5,207 bases of DNA from contig JAOZLT010000112.1 of assembly GCA_029934675.1 (NCBI GenBank), positions 1 to 5,207 of the forward strand. The letters are read 5' to 3'. Under the pieces are notes generated by a model. The model worked only from the letters and a program-made list of their open reading frames with translations, was not told where the DNA came from and ran no database searches. Of the stretch, positions 1 through 5,207 are shown one piece after another (position 1 is the first letter of the stretch; every line of letters begins with the position of its first letter). The position numbers and the translations under genes are program-made. Source of the stretch: Candidatus Altimarinota bacterium (lineage in GTDB: Bacteria > Patescibacteriota > Gracilibacteria > UM-FILTER-43-11).

Positions 1-2
1 AA

Positions 3-3000
3 TCATTTAACATTAATAACCGCTACTTCACTAAGTTCCCCATAATTAGTACCTGTAGCCCTAATCTTTATCTTCGTCTTCCCCTTATCAGTGGCAGAAA
101 AAATTGAACCAGCTTTTGAATTAGATGCAGTAACAGGATTTGGAGTAAAAGTTCCGCTTCCATCTGTAACTTCAAAGAAAACTTTACCTTTATACTCAGA
201 GCCATCGGCATTAAGGACAATTGCATTAACATCAGCAGTCCCACCTTTACTTAAAACTGCAGGTATTACTTCTATATTCAATGTTGTAAGAGGGCTAGTA
301 GGAGCAGTGACTTTAAGTGATTTATAAGCACTTTTTTGACGTTCAGCCTCAGTTAGATTCAAATTAATGTCCCGAACAACTATACCTTCCATTCCTAACA
401 TATCTTTTGCGCTTAATCTAACTTTATATGTTCCTTTTTGGGTATAAGTATTAGATGGTTTCATTTCAGTCGAATCTACATCATCATCTTTAATACCATT
501 ACCGTTCGCATCTACATTGATATCAAAATCCCATGCAAATCTTAAGGTAGTATCTTTAAGTGATGAGTCAAAACGTGAAGTACTTCCATCAAACGTAACG
601 GTATTTTCATCCACAGTATAAGTAAACCCTGCCTGAGGCAAAGAGTCAGTTGCTTCTACATAAACTGTTTTGGTAATACTGGAAGAAAGACCTCGATGCA
701 CAACTTTTAACCTTACCTCATATTCCCCAGGTGTATTAAATTGTCGATTTACCTGCGGTCCAGTTGTTGTATCATCAAACTCACCATCACCATCAAAATC
801 CCAACGATAAGAATCATTTGGTAAAGTCTCTCCCTGAGGATCATATGACTTAGAGACAAATGTAATAGAATCACCTGTACTTATAGTAGTTTTATCCAAA
901 GTAAATTCAGCAACAGGCGAAAGATTCGGACCATTTTTAACATCCAAATAGCTCACTTCACCAAAACGCTCGACACTGCTATATAAACCACTGTCATTAT
1001 CAGTAACTTCTACTACAAAGAAATAACGATTTATAATATCCGCTTCACCGAACGAAGTAATTGTAATATCTGTATCAGACGTAGAAGTACTATGTGTACC
1101 GAATTTCTCATTCTCAAAGCCATCTCTGTAATACCACCATTTATATTTCTTAATAGTGCCATCAGAATCCTTTGGATTAATTACTCTTAATTTTACTTTT
1201 GTTGGAGTAACCAAAGTATCAGAAGTAGAAAAAGAAGCAGAAGTAGGAGTAGAAGATGATATGACAAAATCAGTTATTATAGGTAATTGATTTATAACTT
1301 TAAAATAAATTTTGTCTTCTTGGCTTACCTTACCTGATAATTGATCACCAACAACAAGACTTACCGCAAAACATTCACCTTCCCGATTTATTTCATCAAA
1401 CTTATATCTTGCCGTTTTATTACTACTTGTCTCACCACCTGAAAACTTCCAGCTATAATTAAGCAAACGAGAAGATCCATCTGTATTTATAGATTGGCTG
1501 GCATCAAATGATATATGATCCGTACGAGTTATCAGCGTACCTGAATTTCCATTACACAAATCTTCTACTTCGATAGGCTCTCGTACATTAACTCTATAAT
1601 TGATTACCGAAACAGGAAAATCCGCTGAACCTACCAAAATTCTCATTTTTGCCACATTGTCATTATCATCTTTATCAAAGAAATTCATTTTCAAATCAAA
1701 TTTACCGGTTTTACTGTATGCATGAGATGTCTTAGTATCTTCATTACTATCAGTTTCCCCATCGCCGAATTCCCATAAATATGCAACCGCATTTTTACTG
1801 TCAGCTTCAAATTTAACTTCTTCCCCAACCTGTACAGCACGTTTTTTAGCAATGATATCACCAGCCAGAACAGACTTAACCGATATTTTCTTTTCAAGCT
1901 GATCATGTTTTCCAAAACCATCTTTCACTTGTAATACAACTCTATACTCGCCTACGACATCATATTCATATGATATTAATGCTGAAGTTTCATCAACCTT
2001 TTCAAAATTCCCATCGCCATCAAAATCCCATGAATATGTTATAGAATCACCTTCATCAGGATCGTAGCTGTTTATTGCATTAAACTCAACAATATTAGGA
2101 TGATTCTTTTTAGGTATAAAATGATTAAAATTAGCCACAGGAGCTCTGGAAATAACATTTAAAACTCTAACCACCTTATCTGATGCTCCTGTAACATCTA
2201 TTACAAGTAGTGTAACAGTATATTTACCTGGCTTTGAAAATTGGTGCTCAAAAGAACTTTCTTTACTTCCTTTTATCTTTTTTGCATCACTATCTTCTAC
2301 AATCCATTCATAACTTTTTATTGTGCCATCATCTGAGCGTGAATTTGCTCCTGAAAACTTAAATTCCGTATTTACATTACCCGTCTTTGGAGAAATATTT
2401 ATATCTCCTGCCAATGACTTAATATATAGTTTTACAACTTTTTTATCTATAACACCCAAATTATCAGTAGTTTTTAAAATTATTGTATATTCACCAACCT
2501 TAGTGTAAGCATGTATTACTGTAGTTGGTGTAGTACGAACATCACTTGTCCCATCACCAAAAGAGAATTCATATTTTGTAATCAGAAGACCTGAAGCCGG
2601 CTTAGAAGTACTAGGGTCAAATGAAAGCCCTGCTTGAGCCTCTTTAAGAGTTACGCTGTGAAAATCCCCTGCATCCTTACCATTAATTCTAAATGCAACC
2701 TGCGTAGAAGGAGGCTGAGCTTTAATACGTACTATAGAAACACCATCAGCGGCGGTTTTATAACCATCATTATCCTTTTTGGACGTTGATACTCTCAATT
2801 TTATAGCATAAGCATTAGCCACCATAAATTCATGCACTATCACAGGCTTAGAGCCAATAGACACATCACTTCCTGATGCATCTGTATATGACCAGCTATA
2901 ATCACTTATGGTTCCACCTGTAGGATCTACTGAATCAAGACCATCAAGCATAACTGTTAAGGGTACATTCCCTTTTCCAGGAATAGCTTTTATTTTAGCT

Positions 3001-4526
3001 CTAACTACAGGAAACCTATTAATCAAAATTTTAAGATTCTTGTATTTAGACTCGAATCTCCTAAATTGTATTTGATTTTGTGCACCATTGGAGGATATAT
3101 TTTTAATAAGCTCATTTAATGAATCTGATGTATCATCATAAGCAATAATAATTTCTTTGGATTCAGGCATATTTTTTCTAAGCTCATCCATTTCGTACCT
3201 AATCAGTTTCAATCTTTCCAAAGCATACAAAAAATTTTCAAGAGCTGTAATTTCTGTCGCGGTAAGACCGCTGTTTGGATCATTAATGAGCTTCTTGATA
3301 TTGGAAATTTTACCGTCTAAAGTAGATGCTTTCAAAGCATCAGCAACTTTTGCTTCAGCGACATCAGAAAGTCCGTCTAAACCTAAGCCAGCTTCCAAGC
3401 CTTTTAACAAATCATCTATCTTGTCAGTATTATCGTAATATGCAGGTTTAGAGGTATCACCATGCACAGTATCTGGTGAATCCACTGAAGATGAATCTGA
3501 TGACGCATAAATAGTAGAGGCTACACATACATTTTTAAATGCAGAATAATCCGTATAACAAACATATCCAGTTCCACATTCCTCATGATTTTGGCAACCT
3601 GGTACTAATGGATTTGGACTAAAGTCTAACGAAGTACAAAAATTTTTCTTCTTAGTATAATCAGTTAAACAAGCATATCCATGACCATACCCACACTCAT
3701 CTGAGTCCTTTGTCTTACCTGTAGGACAAGTAACACATTCACTATGACTCTGGCAACCTGGAAATGTTGGGTCTGGAATATAGCTAAATGACTTACATTC
3801 GTTCTTCTTAAGGATATAATTTGGGCTACAAATCTCTCCAGTTTTACATTCGCTAGCACTTTTACAACCACCCCAACCAGGATTAGGTGCCCCCGGATTT
3901 ACAAAAGTTGCACCACTTTTTACACACTCATTTTTCCTATCAGCGTAGTTTGGATAACAAACATAACCTACCCCATAATTTATATCATTCACACAATCCA
4001 TATGATTTTTACAGCCAGGGAAAGAAGGATTTGGATTTTGCTCCATTACCTGACAAGTACCAGTACTATCACAATATTCTGAAGGTGCACAAGCCGGAGT
4101 ACATGAAGGAGGCTCAGTACCAGCAGAAGATGTAATAAATCGCACTATAGAAAAAGACATAATCACTACCAATATTCCCAACGCCGAATATGTCATTATC
4201 TTCTTCGCCTTAGTTATCATCTCTTCATTCCCCCCACTAACAACCCACAACACACCTGCATATATAAAGGCGATAGTAGCAAGAAATCCAAGAAAACCAA
4301 TAAAGTAATTAACCATAGAAAGCAGAGTATCACCAAATGACTTTTTGGATATTGAAGAGCTGATGATAGTATCACCTGTACCCTGAGAAATTGATAAACC
4401 TCCTCCACCCGTACTTAAATCAGCTGCTAAAGAACTTTGCTGAATACCAAAAAGAAATGCTAAACCTACACACACAACAAGTGCTCCTAGTATATTAACC
4501 CAATGCTTTGAGAAAAATTTATTCAT
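3..4526 (-). CDS. Giant secreted PKD-repeat protein with N-terminal T4SS-pilin-like membrane domain
   Basis: This 1507-residue protein is complete: it starts at ATG 4524-4526 and ends with TGA at 3-5. Residues 1-35 form a signal peptide (basic start, hydrophobic core 11-29, likely cut after SSLAA). Residues 61-133 hold two TM helices (about 71-96 and 110-132) separated by a loop with GGNEE and KAKK, the pattern of VirB2/TrbC-like pilins as seen in Patescibacteria. Residues 142-334 contain 22 cysteines in tandem modules. Residues 364-506 are predicted helical and unrecognised. Residues 508-1390 contain about nine PKD/Ig-like domains (WDFDGDG, FGDG, PGEYEVRLKV-type motifs). Residues 1404-1507 resemble a bacterial Ig (Big-1/invasin) domain. 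The KAKK loop should face the cytoplasm, so everything after residue 133 should be outside. There is no LPXTG and no C-terminal TM, so the anchor is N-terminal. A surface adhesin or stalk is inferred from architecture. The start lies 3 nt after the upstream stop. The only AGG is about 13 nt before the ATG, which is too far for a normal ribosome site, so translation is probably coupled. Confidence 0.95.
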   Translation of the reverse strand: MNKFFSKHWVNILGALVVCVGLAFLFGIQQSSLAADLSTGGGGLSISQGTGDTIISSSISKKSFGDTLLSMVNYFIGFLGFLATIAFIYAGVLWVVSGGNEEMITKAKKIMTYSALGILVVIMSFSIVRFITSSAGTEPPSCTPACAPSEYCDSTGTCQVMEQNPNPSFPGCKNHMDCVNDINYGVGYVCYPNYADRKNECVKSGATFVNPGAPNPGWGGCKSASECKTGEICSPNYILKKNECKSFSYIPDPTFPGCQSHSECVTCPTGKTKDSDECGYGHGYACLTDYTKKKNFCTSLDFSPNPLVPGCQNHEECGTGYVCYTDYSAFKNVCVASTIYASSDSSSVDSPDTVHGDTSKPAYYDNTDKIDDLLKGLEAGLGLDGLSDVAEAKVADALKASTLDGKISNIKKLINDPNSGLTATEITALENFLYALERLKLIRYEMDELRKNMPESKEIIIAYDDTSDSLNELIKNISSNGAQNQIQFRRFESKYKNLKILINRFPVVRAKIKAIPGKGNVPLTVMLDGLDSVDPTGGTISDYSWSYTDASGSDVSIGSKPVIVHEFMVANAYAIKLRVSTSKKDNDGYKTAADGVSIVRIKAQPPSTQVAFRINGKDAGDFHSVTLKEAQAGLSFDPSTSKPASGLLITKYEFSFGDGTSDVRTTPTTVIHAYTKVGEYTIILKTTDNLGVIDKKVVKLYIKSLAGDINISPKTGNVNTEFKFSGANSRSDDGTIKSYEWIVEDSDAKKIKGSKESSFEHQFSKPGKYTVTLLVIDVTGASDKVVRVLNVISRAPVANFNHFIPKKNHPNIVEFNAINSYDPDEGDSITYSWDFDGDGNFEKVDETSALISYEYDVVGEYRVVLQVKDGFGKHDQLEKKISVKSVLAGDIIAKKRAVQVGEEVKFEADSKNAVAYLWEFGDGETDSNEDTKTSHAYSKTGKFDLKMNFFDKDDNDNVAKMRILVGSADFPVSVINYRVNVREPIEVEDLCNGNSGTLITRTDHISFDASQSINTDGSSRLLNYSWKFSGGETSSNKTARYKFDEINREGECFAVSLVVGDQLSGKVSQEDKIYFKVINQLPIITDFVISSSTPTSASFSTSDTLVTPTKVKLRVINPKDSDGTIKKYKWWYYRDGFENEKFGTHSTSTSDTDITITSFGEADIINRYFFVVEVTDNDSGLYSSVERFGEVSYLDVKNGPNLSPVAEFTLDKTTISTGDSITFVSKSYDPQGETLPNDSYRWDFDGDGEFDDTTTGPQVNRQFNTPGEYEVRLKVVHRGLSSSITKTVYVEATDSLPQAGFTYTVDENTVTFDGSTSRFDSSLKDTTLRFAWDFDINVDANGNGIKDDDVDSTEMKPSNTYTQKGTYKVRLSAKDMLGMEGIVVRDINLNLTEAERQKSAYKSLKVTAPTSPLTTLNIEVIPAVLSKGGTADVNAIVLNADGSEYKGKVFFEVTDGSGTFTPNPVTASNSKAGSIFSATDKGKTKIKIRATGTNYGELSEVAVINVK
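6..317 (-). other. C-terminal bacterial Ig (Big-1/invasin-like) domain
   Basis: Residues 1404-1507 differ from the PKD units. They have an alternating hydrophobic strand pattern with V-L-S-K-G-G-T-A-D-V, then V-F-F-E-V-T-D-G-S-G-T-F and a final strand AVINVK just before the stop. This resembles Big-1 domains of invasin/intimin-like adhesins, where the distal domain often contacts the partner surface. Here it is the end farthest from the membrane anchor. The family call is by eye only. Confidence 0.6.
357..3005 (-). repeat. Array of about nine PKD/Ig-like domains
   Basis: Residues 508-1390 divide into beta-sandwich repeats at about 508-602, 603-703, 705-793, 795-884, 888-966, 970-1077, 1081-1196, 1203-1291 and 1296-1388. 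Hallmarks are an opening [AP]-x-[AI]-x-F strand, a middle W-[DE]-F-x-[DG]-G-[DE]-G motif (W833, W918, W1242, W1332; FGDG at 656-659), and an end motif G-[EK]-[YF]-x-[VI]-x-L (678-684, 767-773, 859-865, 1267-1273, 1365-1371). Domains 1, 6 and 7 are divergent and are called mainly from spacing and the closing strand. PKD domains are usually extracellular spacers or ligand-binding modules. Confidence 0.9.
3009..3437 (-). other. Unrecognised helical segment between Cys modules and PKD array
   Basis: Residues 364-506 have a heptad-like spread of Leu/Ile with Lys, Glu and Asp, few prolines and no cysteines, for example around LENFLYALERLKLIRYEM (429-446). This suggests a helical bundle or short coiled coil. 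It sits between the disulfide-rich block and the first PKD domain. I do not recognise the family. A role as a spacer or oligomerisation segment is only a guess. Confidence 0.6.
3522..4034 (-). repeat. Four tandem cysteine-rich modules in the giant protein
   Basis: Residues 165-335 hold four copies of a module of the form P-[ND]-P-x3-G-C-x5-C-x(5-11)-[YI]-x-C-x10-C. Cysteines are at 172/178/190/201, 221/227/233/244, 258/264/286/297 and 311/317/323/334. Each copy ends in a Tyr/Lys-rich stretch such as NYADRKNEC, NYILKKNEC, DYTKKKNFC or DYSAFKNVC. Copy 3 carries an insertion with two more cysteines (C267, C278). A shorter related module (C142, C146, C152, C158) comes first. All 22 cysteines are predicted outside the membrane and could pair. 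The C-x5-C start also occurs in the neighbouring small protein. The fold is not identified; a small disulfide-stapled, Dickkopf-like knot is one possibility. Confidence 0.85.
4128..4346 (-). other. T4SS-pilin-like domain of the giant protein
   Basis: This segment encodes residues 61-133 of the large protein. It has TM1 with AFIYAGVLWVV, a short charged loop GGNEEMITKAKK, and TM2 with ALGILVVIMSFSIVRFI. In VirB2/TrbC-like pilins the loop between the helices is cytoplasmic and both ends are outside, which agrees with the positive charges seen here. The 14-base string CCTGCATATATAAA (plus strand, 4255-4268) encodes part of FIYAG and recurs exactly at 4681-4694 in the neighbouring gene, which supports common descent of the two domains. 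Confidence 0.85.
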
Positions 4527-4529
4527 TGA

Positions 4530-5021
4530 CTAATTAATACCTGTCACTAAATCCCCTGTTAAAAGTTGTACGATACTATACGAAAGTATTACCAAAATAA
4601 GCCCTACAACTGCATAAATAATAACCTTCTTCGCTTTGCCTGTCTGCTCATCATTACCATAAGCAGTAACATACAAAATTCCTGCATATATAAAAGCTAA
4701 AAATGCAGCTATTGCCAAAAACGGCAATACAAAATTCACATATTTTAGAATCAAATTACCAACATCCTCAGTACCCGTGACACCAGTATCTTTAAGTGTA
4801 GTCTTAATGTCAGTCACGCCCGTCTTTTCTGGATCTTTAAGCTGACATTTTTTTAATGTCGTGTTACAGCTATAACCGGAAACAGTACAATCACTATCCG
4901 AATTACAATCCCCGCTAGTACCAAAAATCTGAGCATTCGTATTTATGGGAAAAAGAAAGGCAAACAAGATGATTACTGTTAGAGCTGATTTAAGTATTTT
5001 TTCTATTCTTTTCATGTACAT
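4530..5021 (-). CDS. Small T4SS-pilin-like membrane protein with one Cys4 module
   Basis: This 163-residue protein has a signal peptide (residues 1-30, MKR start, hydrophobic core 14-25, cut predicted after NTNA). A single four-cysteine module follows (C39, C45, C52, C59; spacing 5-6-6), then a Thr/Lys-rich linker (61-86) and two TM helices (about 92-118 and 132-155). The loop between them, YGNDEQTGKAKK, is the signature of the two-helix VirB2/TrbC-type pilin family. Residues 106-155 match residues 83-132 of the downstream giant protein at 25 of 50 positions by my hand alignment, so the two share a duplicated domain. Length and layout suit a pilin or pilin-like membrane subunit. Assembly into a filament is not shown. 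The start could be ATG 5019-5021 or ATG 5013-5015. The second gives a more typical signal peptide (MKRIEK), and neither has a visible Shine-Dalgarno sequence. The TAG stop at 4530-4532 lies 3 nt before the next ATG. Confidence 0.95.
   Translation of the reverse strand: MYMKRIEKILKSALTVIILFAFLFPINTNAQIFGTSGDCNSDSDCTVSGYSCNTTLKKCQLKDPEKTGVTDIKTTLKDTGVTGTEDVGNLILKYVNFVLPFLAIAAFLAFIYAGILYVTAYGNDEQTGKAKKVIIYAVVGLILVILSYSIVQLLTGDLVTGIN
4551..4760 (-). other. T4SS-pilin-like domain of the small protein
   Basis: This segment encodes residues 88-157 of the 163-residue protein. TM1 contains AAFLAFIYAGILYV, the loop contains GNDEQTGKAKK, and TM2 contains VVGLILVILSYSIVQLL. Here the pilin domain is at the C-terminal end of the protein, whereas in the large protein it is followed by about 1,370 residues of extracellular sequence. 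Confidence 0.85.
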
Positions 5022-5069
5022 TATTTTTGGTTTTTGGGATTTGGCTTTTTGGGTTTTGCGAACGCAGTG
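5022..5069 (-). promoter_or_regulatory. C/A-rich repetitive leader without Shine-Dalgarno
   Basis: The stretch before the small gene, read as mRNA, consists of repeated CCCAAAAA-like units (AACCCAAAAA, GCCAAATCCC, AAAAACCAAAAATA) and shows no AGGAGG-like site. The plus strand carries four short G-runs (5029-5030, 5036-5038, 5043-5044, 5051-5053). As far as I recall, similar C/A-rich strings are common between genes in Patescibacteria drafts. The function is unknown; it may be an unstructured leader or an interspersed repeat. Confidence 0.5.
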
Positions 5070-5085
5070 AGTTATTTATCTTTAT

Positions 5086-5114
5086 ATTATAACAAATTTC
5101 CCCCTTATAATCAA
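5086..5114 (-). promoter_or_regulatory. Candidate sigma70-type promoter for the two-gene operon
   Basis: On the minus strand a TTGATT -35 box (5109-5114, 4 of 6 consensus) is followed by a 17-base spacer and a perfect TATAAT -10 box (5086-5091), preceded by TGT, which makes an extended -10. Transcription would begin near 5079 and give a leader of about 58 nt before ATG 5021. Box quality and spacing are both good. There is no other candidate of similar strength between here and the gene. Confidence 0.6.
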
Positions 5115-5151
5115 GTATATTACAGAGTAGTGCTCGAGCGCAAGCCAGAGT

Positions 5152-5182
5152 GATTGGAGCTTCACCAGTTTTTCCTCCAATC
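5152..5182. repeat. Perfect 8-bp inverted repeat upstream of the promoter
   Basis: GATTGGAG at 5152-5159 is matched by CTCCAATC at 5175-5182, with a 15-base loop. There is no T-run on either side in either direction, so it does not look like an intrinsic terminator. It could be an operator or an RNA hairpin of a neighbouring transcript, or chance. Next to it, GCTCGAGC at 5132-5139 is a separate perfect palindrome. Confidence 0.45.
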
Positions 5183-5207
5183 GAACATTTTAAGCTGATT
5201 TCTACTG

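Larger units (their letters stand above)
4990..5205 (-). other. Unresolved open frame from the right edge (possible gene tail)
   Basis: One minus-strand frame is open from the window edge to a TAA at 4990-4992 (71 codons) and contains no ATG. Its first part (5085-5205) reads like protein (GGKTGEAPITLACARALL) and has AT-rich third positions. Its second part runs through the C/A-rich leader as a low-complexity SQNPKSQIPKTKN-type tail, then overlaps the start of the pilin gene by 32 nt out of frame. It could be the 3' end of an upstream gene extended through a repeat, or a chance frame. A competing plus-strand frame (5129-5206, reading VIGASPVFPPIEHFK) is equally open. I cannot decide between them and name no product. 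Confidence 0.2.

Noticed and set aside
3..317. C-terminal sorting signal (LPXTG or a T9SS-type domain)
   Set aside because: The protein ends in a beta strand, AVINVK, with no LPXTG, hydrophobic tail or basic end.
91..327. Plus-strand frame of 78 codons opposite the end of the giant gene
   Set aside because: It lies wholly opposite a well-supported coding sequence, has no recognisable domain and no good ribosome site.
3157..3438. Plus-strand frame of 93 codons opposite the helical segment
   Set aside because: Its Ser/Phe/Leu-rich translation is typical of the antisense of a Lys/Glu/Leu-rich helical region; there is no independent evidence for a gene.
3665..3871. Minus-strand alternative frame of 68 codons within the Cys-rich block
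   Set aside because: It is an out-of-frame reading of a repeat-bearing gene; the main frame preserves the cysteine spacing and this one does not.
4467..4472. Cys19 of the giant protein as a lipoprotein lipobox cysteine
   Set aside because: It sits inside the hydrophobic core, preceded by LVV rather than a small residue at -1, and a better signal peptidase I site lies near residue 35.
3..4526. Possible UGA-to-glycine recoding (Gracilibacteria type)
   Set aside because: There is no in-frame TGA in 1507 codons and all glycines use GGN; the ORF ends in TGA right after a final beta strand, consistent with a normal stop.
5152..5182. Inverted repeat as an intrinsic terminator
   Set aside because: No run of T follows the stem on either strand.
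5183..5192. GTTCGATT on the minus strand, reminiscent of a tRNA T-loop
   Set aside because: The flanking bases do not form a T-stem, and no acceptor or anticodon arms are found around it.

Overview
The window holds two tightly linked genes, both on the minus strand, plus 186 bases of upstream DNA at the right edge. It most resembles a genome of the Candidate Phyla Radiation (Patescibacteria), probably Parcubacteria or Microgenomates-like. The grounds are AT-rich DNA, weak or absent Shine-Dalgarno sequences, two-helix pilin domains of the type IV secretion pilin kind (signal peptide, TM, GN(D/E)E...KAKK loop, TM), and a giant secreted PKD-repeat protein that carries this pilin domain at its N-terminus. 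Assignment to this group comes from memory of the protein family, not from a search. The code appears to be the standard bacterial one: over 1,500 codons contain no in-frame TGA, and the large gene ends in TGA. That argues against Gracilibacteria and Absconditabacteria, which read UGA as glycine.

Reading in the direction of transcription (right to left): 5022-5207 is upstream DNA. It has a strong candidate promoter (TTGATT, 17-base spacer, TGTTATAAT), a C-rich repetitive leader, an inverted repeat, and short open frames on both strands that run off the edge and cannot be resolved. Next is a 163-residue pilin-like protein (4530-5021) with a signal peptide, one four-cysteine module and two TM helices. 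Three bases after its stop codon the 1507-residue protein starts (3-4526). Its order is: signal peptide, a homologous two-TM pilin domain, a cysteine-rich tandem repeat block, a helical segment, about nine PKD/Ig-like domains, and a C-terminal invasin-like (Big-1-like) Ig domain.

The two genes very probably form one transcription unit. The 163-residue protein looks like a small pilin-type membrane subunit. The large one looks like a surface fibre tethered by the same membrane module. The topology predicted from the positive-inside rule puts the cysteine modules of both proteins on the outer side of the membrane. An inferred working model is that the two co-assemble through their pilin domains to display a long, cysteine-stapled, possibly calcium-stiffened adhesive stalk on the cell surface, perhaps for host attachment. 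Nothing in the window directly shows function.
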